From positions 2,282,501 to 2,346,500 of the forward strand of contig JAUPFL010000001.1 in NCBI GenBank assembly GCA_030562215.1: a stretch of 64,000 nucleotides of DNA, written 5' to 3'. Positions 1-11,037 of the stretch are shown here, piece after piece. Within the stretch, counting starts at the first letter, position 1. Every line of letters starts with the position of its first letter. The notes under the pieces are model-generated. The model had not been told where the DNA came from. It ran no database searches and was given only the letters and a program-made list of their open reading frames with translations. This DNA is from Peribacillus frigoritolerans (GTDB lineage Bacteria; Bacillota; Bacilli; Bacillales; DSM-1321). The position numbers were made by a program, and so were the translations under genes.

Positions 1-13
1 AAATAATCGAGTG

Positions 14-49
14 AAAAAACGGGGCGGATGATTTTCATTGCCCCGTTTT
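14..49 (-). terminator. Intrinsic terminator of the maltogenic amylase gene
   Basis: A 10-bp perfect stem (AAAACGGGGC pairing with GCCCCGTTTT) sits just past the stop codon of the minus-strand glycosidase. On the minus strand it is followed by a T run. It could also stop transcription entering from the left. Confidence 0.8.
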
Positions 50-57
50 CATTTGCC

Positions 58-1893
<1,836 letters not shown>

Positions 1894-2018
1894 CTAGCCA
1901 GGTTAAGTGTTTTTCAATACGGTTATATACCCTATTTCAATTGAAAAAAGCACTTATTAACTAAAAAATAACAAAAAGTGCTCATCACTACAAGGAAATA
2001 AAAACGCCAAGTAAAATG

Positions 2019-2046
2019 TTGTAAAAACCAAAGCCGTTCATATAAT
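2019..2046 (+). promoter_or_regulatory. Predicted sigma-A promoter for the maltodextrin operon
   Basis: TTGTAA and TATAAT separated by 16 bp, about 120 bp upstream of the malE-like start. Seen by eye only; the start point is not known. The rest of the 1807-2163 gap shows no gene. Confidence 0.5.
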
Positions 2047-2059
2047 GATAACAATAGCT

Positions 2060-2074
2060 TTGGTATCGCTTTCA
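2060..2074 (+). promoter_or_regulatory. Candidate catabolite-responsive element (cre)
   Basis: TTGGTATCGCTTTCA matches the relaxed CcpA consensus WTGNAANCGNWNNCW with one mismatch and lies just downstream of the predicted -10 box, a position that would allow glucose repression of the maltodextrin genes. Inference from motif and location. Confidence 0.4.
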
Positions 2075-2163
2075 TTAAGTGGCTTTATTTGAAGTACTGA
2101 ACTGAAAAAACAGTATTATTTGGTGCTTTTGGACATGATAGAATAAACATTTTAAAAAGGAGA

Positions 2164-3551
2164 ATGAAAGTGAAGAAGTTGATTTTTCATTTGTTCATGT
2201 CCATGTTTTTGATCGTTAGTGTAAGTGCTTGTGGTTCCAGTTCAGATTTGGAAAATGAAGCAGTTAAAGAAAATAAGAAAAAAGAAGACGAAGCCAGTAA
2301 TGAAGCGAAGCCGGAAAAACTGATCATTTGGGAGGAAAAAGGTAAAGCGGAGGCTCTAAAGCCGGTAATTGAAGGTTTTGAAAAAGAATATGGAATCAAA
2401 GTTGAGCATGAAGAGCTTGAAATGGCTACCGAGATGTACGAGCGGCTTCGTCGTGATGGGCCAATCGGAAACGGAAAGGCCCCGGATGTCGTAACTTTTT
2501 CCCATGGAAAAGTCGGTCAAATCGTGAAGGAAGGCTTAATTCAGGAAGTGAAGGTGGACGATGAGGTATTGGATGCCTTCATTGAATCTTCAATTAGAGG
2601 GGAGATGTATCAAGATAAGGTATTTGGATTGCCGAAATCCGTAAACACATCCGTTTTCTTTTATAATAAAAAATTGATGCCTAAGGCTCCTGAGACGATG
2701 AATGACCTTTATAAAAAGGCGAAGGGATTAAGAAAGGGCAATGTTCATGGTTACTATGCCAAATGGAATGATTTCCATGATTCGTATGGAGTAATCGCTG
2801 GAATGGGAGGTTATATATTTAAAGATAAGAATGGAAAATTAGACCCTAATGACATTGGCTTGAATAATAAGGGTGCCATAAAAGGGGCTTCGTACATCCA
2901 AAAATGGTATGGGGCGGGTTTGATTCCCAAAGGCGACAAGGCAGTGATCGAGAAGTTGTTTTTACAAGGGAATTTGGCTTCTATCATGAGTGACGGGAAC
3001 TCATTTACCGAGCGAAAGGATACAGGAATTGCCCCCATGCCCAAATTGCCCGATGGCAAGCCAATGAAAACGTTCATGGAAATCAAAGGCTGGCATGTAA
3101 CAGCTTTCACAAAACACCCTTATTGGTCTACGAAGTTAGTTGAATATTTGACTAATGATAATAATGCAATGCAGCGTTATGATTTAACAGGGGAAATGCC
3201 TCTAATGAATCAATCAAACACAATGCCGCAATCAAAGAAAATGAAAGGGCACAAGCCTTAAGCATACAATTACAATACGCTGAACCAGTGCCGAATATTC
3301 CGGAAATGAATAAGGTATGGGGACCGATGAATTCAGCCATGGATGAAATGACCACTCAAAAAGCAAAACCAAAAAGGGTTTTGGATAAAGCGGTAAAGAC
3401 GATAAAAAAGAACGTTAACCGTGTTCTGCTCTCTTCCAATTCAGTAACCATAACCAGTATCCCCAGTTTGTCCCTTAAGTGTAAAGTTTTTTATAAATTG
3501 GATTTGACGTTAAGGGGGCAAAAGGCTAATCTTAAAGGCGTAAAGAGATAG
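2164..3551 (+). CDS. Maltose/maltodextrin ABC transporter substrate-binding lipoprotein, frame interrupted
   Basis: Extracellular lipoprotein that would bind maltodextrins for an ABC importer (MalE/MdxE family). A signal peptide ends in the lipobox VSAC (Cys about residue 23), followed by a Ser/Glu/Lys-rich linker and a solute-binding fold. The frame shifts near 3200; the other frame continues with AIKENERAQALSIQLQYAEP and NIPEMNKVWGPMNSAM, the conserved family C-terminus, to about 3412. Homology then fades, but the frame stays open to a stop at 3551, giving an odd ~45-residue tail. The permease genes malF and malG that normally follow malE are absent. Start codon sits after AAAAGGAGA. Function of the binding fold is confident; whether transport works is doubtful. 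Confidence 0.85.
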
Positions 3552-3568
3552 CTAGGAGGAGAGCGGAT

Positions 3569-5101
3569 ATGAGAAAAAGAGCGTTATCACTCGCTTTAAT
3601 TCCGTTGCTTCTTTTTTACGCCATTCCAGTAGGAGCAGCTGAAAAAGAACAACGAACTTGGAAGGATGAAATCGTATATTCATTATTGGTCGACAGATTT
3701 TTCGATGGTGATACTCAAAATAACGGAGATGCGAACGTGAATGACCCTTCCGCGTTTAATGGTGGGGATTTCGAAGGTGTCACGAAGAAACTGAATTATT
3801 TAAAAGATATGGGTTATACCGCTATCATCCTTTCACCGATTTTCGCTAATGATGAAAATGGCTATCATGGCGATTGGGTGGCCGATTTTTATAAAACCGA
3901 TAAACACTATGGGACAATGAAAGAGTTTAAAAAACTCGTGAATGAGGCACATAAACGCGATATGAAGGTGATCATTGATTTTCAGGCAAATAATGTGGGC
4001 CCTGACTCCGCGTGGCTGACCGATCTCAAAAAACAAGATTGGTTCCATGAAGAAAAAAGATTTCCAAGGACGGTAAGCAGAATGATTTGGAAACAGGATG
4101 GGTCGATGGTCTTCCCGATTTGAATCAAGATAATGAGGAAACAAGGAAATATTTACTTGATGCAGCCAAATGGTGGATAACGGAAACCGATATTGATGGA
4201 TACCGTATAAATAAAGTCCAATACGTAGCAAAAGATTTTTGGAAGGAATTTGTGGATGCAGTCAAATCTGAAAAATCAAATTTCTATACAATCGGCGATG
4301 TACAAGGTGATGCGGAATTGATCTCAAGTTACAAGGAGACGGGTATCGATGCTTTTATGGCTTATCCGCAGAATGCTGAGCTACGTGAAGCATTTGCTGC
4401 GCCCGATAAGGAACTGAAACCTGTTTTTAAAGCGTTTGCGAAAAGCGAAGATGAATTAGGGGCAATGCCCATCAGGCATTGTTCATGGACACACAGGGAA
4501 TGCCCCGTTTTACAAAGGATGCAGCCGATCATAACGAAAATCCAGGCTCCAGATGGAGAATGGCTCTGTCGTATCTATATACAATGCCAGGGGTTCCTAT
4601 CGTATTTTATGGATCGGAAATTGCCTTAAATGGCGATATTGCCCCGGATAATCATAAGTTGATGAATTTTAAGACAGAACAGGAATTGGTTGAATATATA
4701 ACAAAGCTTTCTGATCTCAGAGACATGTACCCAGCATTGGCAAAGGGGATATGGAGCTTTTATATGAAAAAGGTGGAGTTTCGGTATTCAAGCGTGTATA
4801 TGGTGATGAAACCATTGTCGTCGCCATGAACAATACGACTGAAACTCAAACGATAAACCTTACTGATAAGGAACTTGAAAGTAATAAAGAGTTGAGAGGT
4901 ATGCTGAATGGGGATCTGGTCCGCAGTAAGGACAACAGTTACTCGATCGTAATCGACAGGGAGACGACAGAAGTCTATACGCTGTCACCTAAGTCGATTA
5001 TTAATATTCCTTACCTGTTAGTTATAGGATTGGTTCTTCTCATTTTTGGTATATTCATTGCTTTGGTTATTAAGCGTTCAAAACGGAATCAACCAAAATA
5101 A
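3569..5101 (+). CDS. Membrane-anchored alpha-amylase-like protein without catalytic residues, frame interrupted
   Basis: Signal peptide (cleavage near VGAA, residue ~24), GH13 barrel, and a C-terminal transmembrane helix (about 5000-5070) followed by a Lys/Arg tail, so the protein should face outwards and stay attached to the membrane. The fold is clearly GH13 (TWKDEIVYSLLVDRFFDGD, NGGDFEGV, LTDLKK, YGSEIALNGD), but all four catalytic regions are altered: DFQANNVGP for the usual DFVVNHTGP, YRINKVQYV for FRLDTVKHV (nucleophile Asp to Asn), IGDVQGD for GEVW (acid Glu to Asp), MDTQGMPRF for LDNHDTPRF (stabiliser Asp to Gly). Hydrolysis is unlikely; glucan binding is a reasonable guess. Frame breaks near 4075, 4470 and 4755 look like indels and cannot create these substitutions. 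RBS AGGAGGAG supports the start. Confidence 0.85.
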
Positions 5102-5180
5102 TCATATACCTCTCGATTGTCGGTAGCCGCCAAACATTGTCCCTAAGGCTTTGTGGAAAACAGGATCGGGAGGTTACAGC

Positions 5181-6829
5181 ATGAATAAGACCTGGTGGAA
5201 AGAAGCGGTTTGCTATCAAGTTTACCCGCGCAGTTTCATGGATAGTAATGGTGATGGAGTCGGAGACATAAAAGGTTTGATTTCAAAGCTCGACTATCTG
5301 CAGGAATTGGGGATAGATGTTATTTGGATTTGTCCTTTTTATAAATCTCCCAATGCGGATAATGGCTATGATATTAGTGATTATCAAGCAGTTTCCGATG
5401 AATTCGGTTCGATCGAAGATATTGATCTGTTATTGAAAGATGTTCACGGACGTGGGATGAAGGTGATACTCGACCTTGTTTTGAATCATACTAGTGATGA
5501 GCACCCCTGGTTCGTCGAGTCACGTTCGTCCCGCGATAATCCGAAACGGGATTGGTATATTTGGAGGGATGGGCAGGACGGCCGTGAGCCTAATAATTGG
5601 GAAAGCATCTTTTCCGGAAGTGCCTGGAAATTCGATGAAAGGACCAATCAATACTATTTACATTTATTTGCCGAAAAGCAGCCAGACTTAAACTGGAAAA
5701 ACCCTGATGTGCGAAAGGCATTATATGAAATGGTCAATTGGTGGCTCGATAAGGGAATCGATGGCTTCCGGATTGATGCGATCACGCATATTCATAAGCG
5801 TGAAGGCCTTCCGGATATGCCCAATCCTTATTGGCATCAGTATGTACCTGCGTTTGAAATGCATACCAATCAGGACGGGATTCTGGATTACCTTCAGGAG
5901 TTGAAAGAAGAGACTTTCTCTAAGTATGATATCATGACGGTCGGTGAGGCCAATGGCGTCAGGATTGAGCAGGCGGAAGAATGGGTCGGGGAATCGAATG
6001 GGAAGTTCAATATGATCTTTCAATTTGAACATCTTGGACTTTGGAATAGGGGACAGAATCACGCTGTTGATGTTCAAGGGTTAAAGCGCACGATGACCAA
6101 ATGGCAAAAGGGGCTGAAAAACAAAGGATGGAATGCTTTGTTTTTTGAAAATCATGACCAGCCGAGAAGTGTATCAACGTGGGGAAATGATCATCAATAT
6201 TGGTTGGAAAGCGCAAAAATGATAGGAGCCCTATACTTTTTCATGCAAGGGACACCTTTTATTTATCAAGGTCAGGAAATTGGCATGACGAATGTCCAAT
6301 TTGATTCGATTGATGATTATGATGATGTCGGAATGAAAAACTTTTACAGGATAGAGACCTCGAAAGGTCGTCCCCATGATGAAATCATGAACATTATATG
6401 GCATAGCGGCCGTGATAATTCACGAACACCGATGCAATGGAATGATATTGAAAATGGCGGATTCACTCATGGAACACCTTGGATGAGGGTTAATCCAAAT
6501 TATCGAGCCATTAATGTAGAACAGCAGAAAAATGACCCGTCATCCATTTATCATTTTTATAAAAAGATGATTGAACTTCGAAAAAAACATCAGGTCCTCG
6601 TATATGGGGAATATGAATTATTATGGGAAGATCACCCCGATCTTTATATTTATACAAGAACTATGAATGATAATTCAGTCATGGTAGTATGTAACTTTAG
6701 TATGAATCACCATCAAATCGACCTTTCCTATTGGGGGGAATGGAACTTCTGCTGGCTAATTATGAGGATTGTCCTGAGGTGTCGCTTATTGATTTACGTC
6801 CATATGAAACGAGGATTTATCGTTATTGA
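5181..6829 (+). CDS. Alpha-glucosidase (GH13, MalL-like; probably alpha-1,4-specific)
   Basis: Cytoplasmic exo-acting GH13 enzyme releasing glucose from imported malto-oligosaccharides. Catalytic motifs are intact: DLVLNHTSDEH, GFRIDAITH (nucleophile Asp), VGEANGV (acid Glu) and FFENHDQPR. The residue after the nucleophile is Ala rather than the Val typical of oligo-1,6-glucosidases, which points to maltase-type alpha-1,4 specificity. The ATG at 5181 follows GGGAGGT. A run of six G at 6733-6738 needs one more G; the restored frame ends LIDLRPYETRIYRY with a stop at 6827-6829. As sequenced, the protein runs on in the wrong frame to 6890. Confidence 0.88.
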
Positions 6830-6913
6830 TTTCTATGGACTAGATTGGAAATGGCTTAAAACCTATGTAGTTAGTCGTCTGACTTCTTGATTTCCAATAG
6901 ACCTGTCGTTTTT

Positions 6914-6943
6914 AAGAAGCTGATCATACATCAGCTTCTTTTT
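6914..6943 (+). terminator. Intrinsic terminator of the maltodextrin operon
   Basis: An 11-bp stem (AAGAAGCTGAT with ATCAGCTTCTT), 5-nt loop and T run, about 85 bp after the restored end of the alpha-glucosidase gene. It separates the operon from the regulator gene, so the latter probably has its own promoter in 6944-7155. Confidence 0.85.
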
Positions 6944-7155
6944 GATTTTAAACATGAATGAAGAAAACGGAAAAGTGAGTATTTTCTGAAAAATTAAATA
7001 AACATTAAAAAAAGTATGGATATAACTATTGGACTGAGTGTATTATGAATACATACAAAATGTATAAATATAAAACAAATATTAAAGAAGTGTTTATTGG
7101 TATTCACCTTTTTTAAAATGAAGTCAATAAAGGCTAAGAAGGGAGAGGGAAATGC

Positions 7156-8198
7156 ATGGCCATCACAATAAAAGATGTGGCACAGCTAGCGAATGTTGCT
7201 CCTTCAACAGTTTCTCGAGTGATTGCAAACAATCCTCGGATAAGTGAAAAGACAAAGGTACGGGTACGTAAGGCGATGACTAAATTAGGATACCATCCAA
7301 ACTTCATTGCACGTAGTCTTGCCAATCAATCGACCAGGATCATTGGTTTGGTAATGCCAAGTTCGTCAAATGATTATTATCAAAACCCATTCTTTCCGAC
7401 GATCCTCCAGGGTCTAAGTGAGGGAGCTCAGGAAAACCATTATTCCCTGTTGCTAAGCACGGGAAAAACAGAAGATGAAATCTACGAAGGAGTAGTGAAT
7501 ATGGTGCAGGGAGGGATGGTGGATGGAATAATCCTGATGTATTCAAGGATGAACGATCACATCCTGACCTATTTGAGGGAAAGGGCTTTTCCATTTGTGA
7601 TCATTGGGAAACCCTATGATTACATCGAGGAGATAACATATGTTGATAACGATAATATCTTGGCTGCCGAACAGGCAACGGATTACCTCATACAGCTAGG
7701 ACATGAAAGGATTGGATTCATCGGAGGTGATGTAACCCTTGTGATGACCCTTGATCGCTTGTCAGGTTATGAACGGGCATTGAAGCGGGCTGGAATCGAT
7801 CGAAGGGGGAATATACCCTGCATGAAGATTTTTTGCATGAAGGGGGACAAGCAGCTGCAAAAAGGTTACTATCCATCGAAGAACCACCAACCGCTTTGGT
7901 TGTCAGTGATGATCTCATGGCACTTGGCATCGTGCATTCACTTCGCGAGATGGGCGTGCGCACTCCTGAAGAAATTTCAATCGTCAGCTTCAATAACGTT
8001 CTTTTCTCTGAACTGTCATTACCAGCCCTGACTTCCGTAGATATTAATATTTTTGATTTAGGATATCAGGCCGCTAAGGGCATCATTCATATGCTGCAGA
8101 CTGGAGATGCACCTGCCGGGACCATCATTCCACATCATTTCGTGGAAAGGCATTCCTGCAGATCGATCAAGCAAGGTGCAATGGCCATGACATACTGA
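7156..8198 (+). CDS. LacI-family repressor of the maltodextrin genes (MalR-like), frame interrupted
   Basis: DNA-binding repressor or sensor for maltodextrin use. The N-terminus is a LacI helix-turn-helix (TIKDVAQLANVAPSTVSRVI) with hinge helix ARSLANQST, followed by a periplasmic-binding-type ligand domain. The frame shifts in a five-G run near 7805: adding one G gives GIDRRGEYTLHEDF and continues through PTALVVSDDLMALG to the stop at 8198, a normal ~348-residue length. Target operators were not identified by eye. Role in maltodextrin control is inferred from location. Confidence 0.85.
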
Positions 8199-8205
8199 AC
8201 GAGAG

Positions 8206-8234
8206 GGCATTGCGTAAAAGCAATGCCTTGTTTT
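8206..8234. terminator. Bidirectional terminator between malR-like gene and the metallo-hydrolase gene
   Basis: Stem GGCATTGC with GCAATGCC, followed by TTGTTTT on the plus strand, in the 38-bp gap between two convergent genes. Confidence 0.75.
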
Positions 8235-8236
8235 CA

Positions 8237-9024
8237 CTAGAAATGTATGCTGAAACTTTTGAATGCATGTACACCCGTTCCGTGTCTGACTAAATTATTC
8301 TCTTTAAGATATTGAATGGCTGCAAGGACTTCTTCAAGGATCCCTGGTTCGAGGCCTAGTTGGTTGTGCCCGCCATAGATTTTGGAGACTGACTTGATCT
8401 TTGTGATTTTTTCCAACGAATTCACAAGGTCTTCAGGACTTGTCGAGGGATAAAATGCATAAACGGGAGTATCTGAATAAAGCAGGTCGCCAGTAAATAA
8501 ATAACCTGTTTCATTATCCAAAATTGAAATGTGGCCAGGTGAATGCCCAGGTGTATGATAAATGCCTAAACTGCGGTTTCCAAGATCAATCGTGTCCCCA
8601 TCCGATAACAGCCTATCAGGGTAACCCCGGTATGGCTTGTATGTATCAGGATTGAATGATTCGGGTATGGGTAATGTGATATCCCGGGCCATGTCCTTTC
8701 TTATTTGTTCCAAGGACAAACCTGCAATGCCATTAATCAGCCAATTGGCATCATCACCATGAACATAAATTGTGTCATAATCACCGTGACCGCCAATATG
8801 GTCAGCATGAACGTGTGTGGTCAGGACGATGATCGGAAGATCTGTAAGCTGGTCTGTAATCCGCTTAATCGAATCGATGCCTAACCCTGTATCGATTAAC
8901 GCAGCCCGGGTCTCCCTAGTAATAAAAAGGAATGAACTTTCTCCCAATGACCATATTCACTGATTGCAAACGTTTTTGAGTCCAATCCCTGAACGGTGAA
9001 CCATGGATCTACAATATTTTTCAA
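8237..9024 (-). CDS. Metallo-beta-lactamase-fold hydrolase, frame interrupted near the start
   Basis: Zinc hydrolase of unknown substrate; the family includes glyoxalase II-like thioesterases and lactonases. Metal ligands are visible: THVHADHIGG (HxHxDH), HSPGH, TGDLLYSD and a late YGGHN. The sequence starts in frame only at 8947, but a TTG at 9024 preceded by AAGGAG opens MKNIVDPWFTVQGLDSKTFA, and one extra T in the run near 8935 joins it to the rest. Convergent with the LacI-type gene. No partner gene suggests a substrate. Confidence 0.75.
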
Positions 9025-9088
9025 AAATGACTCCACTCCTTCCCACTCATATATTCCGCGTTAACCGGGAATATCCTGCATGAAAGAG

Positions 9089-9129
9089 CAAAAGCAGTGG
9101 ATTTCAATTTGTGAAATCCACTGCTTTTG
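9089..9129 (-). terminator. Intrinsic terminator of the SDR gene
   Basis: An 18-bp perfect inverted repeat with a 5-nt loop, directly beyond the stop codon of the minus-strand dehydrogenase gene. The stem itself contributes CAAAAG / CTTTTG at its base. Confidence 0.85.
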
Positions 9130-9142
9130 GAAAGGTAAGGTC

Positions 9143-10012
9143 TTATCCGTTTACAACGGTCCCGCCGTTTACATGGATGACTTGTCCGCTTACATAGGAT
9201 GAATCATCACTTGCCAAATATACATAGGCTGGTGCCAATTCCTCTGGCTGCCCTGCACGGCCCATTGGAGTATCCTGCCCGAATTTGGCAACATCCTCTT
9301 CGCCGAATGAGGCAGGAATCAACGGTGTCCAGATCGGACCTGGCGCAACACCATTCACTCGGATGCCATCTTTTGAGATGGAGTTCGACAGGGCTCTTGT
9401 AAATGCCAGTATTGCACCTTTTGTTGAAGAGTAATCGATTAGTTTTGGGTTGCCCTGATAGGCTGTGATAGAGGTTGTATTAATGATGCTGCTTCCTTTT
9501 TTCAGGTGCTTCAATGCAGCTTTAGTTAAGTGGAACATCGAGAAAATATTCGTGCGGAACGTTTTTTCCAATTGTTCAGCCGAAATGTCCAGGATACTTG
9601 TCTGCACATGCTGTTCTCCGGCGTTGTTGACTAGAATGTCCAAACCGCCAAATTCTTCAACCGTTCTTTTGACGACATCCTGGCAGAAGGCTTCATCACC
9701 GATATCACCGGAAATGAGTAAACATTTTTGGCCTTCTTTTTCGATCAATTCTTTTGTCGCTTTGGCATCCTCGTGTTCATCCAAGTATGCAACTGTCACA
9801 TTCGCTCCTTCTTTAGCGTAGTAAATGGCAACGGATTTACCGATTCCGCTGTCTCCTCCTGTTATGATTGCCGTTTTACCTTTTAATTTGCCGCTTCCTT
9901 TGTAGGCAGCTTTAACTGAATCAGGGTTCGGTTCCATTTTTGTTTCCAATCCAGGTTGATGCTGCTGATGTTGAGGTGGAAATCCTTGCTTGTTCTGATT
10001 TTGAGTAGTCAA
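9143..10012 (-). CDS. Short-chain dehydrogenase/reductase, general-stress type (YdaD/YhdF/YhxC-like)
   Basis: NAD(P)-dependent oxidoreductase, substrate unknown. A Gln-rich N-terminal extension (~45 residues, GFPPQHQQHQPG) precedes the Rossmann fold, as in Bacillus stress-induced SDRs. Motifs: TGGDSGIGK (cofactor), NNAGEQH, catalytic Ser and YSSTKG (Tyr-x3-Lys), and VNGGTVVNG at the end. I prefer the TTG at 10012, which has GGGAGG about 10 nt upstream; the ATG at 10030 overlaps that site and has no ribosome-binding sequence of its own. Full length, no frame break. Confidence 0.88.
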   Translation of the reverse strand: MTTQNQNKQGFPPQHQQHQPGLETKMEPNPDSVKAAYKGSGKLKGKTAIITGGDSGIGKSVAIYYAKEGANVTVAYLDEHEDAKATKELIEKEGQKCLLISGDIGDEAFCQDVVKRTVEEFGGLDILVNNAGEQHVQTSILDISAEQLEKTFRTNIFSMFHLTKAALKHLKKGSSIINTTSITAYQGNPKLIDYSSTKGAILAFTRALSNSISKDGIRVNGVAPGPIWTPLIPASFGEEDVAKFGQDTPMGRAGQPEELAPAYVYLASDDSSYVSGQVIHVNGGTVVNG

Positions 10013-10212
10013 GATATAAACGCCTCCCATTTAATTATCTACGCTTTCTCTATTCCTTCTTTTAGGAAAAAGAAAACATGGAAAAAATACCCAAAAAAAT
10101 CATGTTTAATGTTTTAACTGAAGGGAACATGACTAGTCTTTCCATGTTCCATGAAGGCGATTCATTTGAAGGAAATGAGGGATGAACGCTGAAGGAGGCA
10201 GTTGAAACAATT

Positions 10213-10237
10213 AAAAAAGACCCACCAACAGGTGAGG
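10213..10237 (-). terminator. Weak intrinsic terminator after yajQ
   Basis: On the minus strand a 6-bp stem (CTCACC with GGTGGG, one G-U pair) and TGTT loop lead into a six-T run, ten bases past the yajQ stop codon. Confidence 0.6.
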
Positions 10238-10246
10238 CCTTCATAC

Positions 10247-10738
10247 TTAGCGGTAATTTAAGAATTGTACATCAATGGACAGATCAGCGCCCCGAATAGC
10301 GGAAATGATTCCTTGTAAATCATCCCGGTTCTTACCGGTAACCCGGATTTGATCATCCTGGATCTGGCTTTTTACTTTAAGGCCGCTATTTTTAATGATG
10401 GTATTGATCTTTTTAGCTTGCTCCTTATCGATGCCTTGAATTAGCTTGGCCCGTTGGCGAACGGTCCCGCCAGAAGCCCCTTCTAATTTGCCATAATCCA
10501 GGTTCTTGACGGGTACGTCACGTTTAATGAGTTTACTGATGAGAACATCCTTCAGCTGTTCGAGCTTATATTCATCGTCGGATACTAAAACCAAGTCTTC
10601 TTTTTCAATGGTGATGCTGCTTATGCTCCCTTTGAAATCATAGCGTGTCTGTATTTCCTTCATAGCCATGGTAACTGCATTCGTCACCTCTGAAAAGTCT
10701 ACTTTCGAAACAATATCAAATGAATTTTCCTTTGCCAT
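10247..10738 (-). CDS. yajQ: YajQ-family nucleotide-binding protein
   Basis: Small cytoplasmic protein (163 residues) of the YajQ family, members of which bind nucleotides such as cyclic di-GMP. The sequence opens [17 protein letters not shown] and contains the two-domain ferredoxin-like pattern with [17 protein letters not shown] and a C-terminal [14 protein letters not shown], typical of full-length homologues. The ATG at 10738 follows GGAGGTAAGTG; the GTG immediately before it is too close to the Shine-Dalgarno. Monocistronic by its flanking terminator. Confidence 0.92.
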   Translation of the reverse strand: MAKENSFDIVSKVDFSEVTNAVTMAMKEIQTRYDFKGSISSITIEKEDLVLVSDDEYKLEQLKDVLISKLIKRDVPVKNLDYGKLEGASGGTVRQRAKLIQGIDKEQAKKINTIIKNSGLKVKSQIQDDQIRVTGKNRDDLQGIISAIRGADLSIDVQFLNYR

Positions 10739-10812
10739 CACTTACCTCCAGCAGGGTTTATTTCCTTTATTATAGAGAAAGTATGTTAGGAAGACAACTA
10801 TCTAAACGATAT

Positions 10813-10835
10813 AAAAAAGCGGGGACAAGCCCCAC
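10813..10835 (-). terminator. Intrinsic terminator after the DUF3941-like gene
   Basis: Stem GTGGGG with CCCCGC and a 5-nt loop, followed by TTTTTTAT on the minus strand. It lies three bases past the stop of the small gene. Confidence 0.75.
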
Positions 10836-10838
10836 GCT

Positions 10839-10969
10839 TCATTTATGGTCCGTTTTCTTCGAATAGGAGTGCTTACCTGCAGCAAGGTTTTCCTGATATG
10901 CGATATTTTTTCAGCATTTCTCGCTTGGTTATCTTTTGGCCTTTTATTGTCATCGGCTGTTTTGGACAT
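10839..10969 (-). CDS. Small hydrophilic protein of DUF3941 type, frame interrupted
   Basis: A short gene missed by length filters. The ATG at 10969 follows GGAAGGGAG; it reads MSKTADDNKRPKDNQARNAE, then an A run (near 10900) lacks one base. With that base restored it ends AAGKHSYSKKTDHK and stops at 10839, about 43 residues. The Lys/Asn-rich start and the YSKKTDH end match my memory of the Bacillus DUF3941 family of unknown role. Its Shine-Dalgarno lies inside a 12-bp inverted repeat (10977-11029). Confidence 0.65.
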
Positions 10970-10976
10970 AGTGAAA

Positions 10977-11029
10977 ACTCCCTTCCATTATCTGATCAAT
11001 ATATATTGTTCACAATTATGGAAGGGAGT
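10977..11029 (-). promoter_or_regulatory. Inverted repeat burying the ribosome-binding site of the DUF3941-like gene
   Basis: ACTCCCTTCCAT and ATGGAAGGGAGT form a perfect 12-bp stem around a 29-nt AT-rich loop between degV and the small gene. The right arm (minus-strand sense) is the Shine-Dalgarno of the small gene and is followed by TTTT. It may act as degV terminator, translation switch, or both. Confidence 0.5.
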
Positions 11030-11037
11030 ATGTATGT

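Noticed and set aside
3288-3551. Separate gene downstream of malE
   Set aside because: Its first ~40 residues are the conserved C-terminus of the MalE family, so it is the shifted end of the same gene.
10077-10184. Plus-strand mini-frame (MEKIPKKIMFNVLTEGNM..) continuing in another frame as LKEAVETIKKDPPTG
   Set aside because: Poor ribosome-binding site, needs a frameshift, and its tail would run over the yajQ terminator and coding sequence. It is suggestive but not supported.
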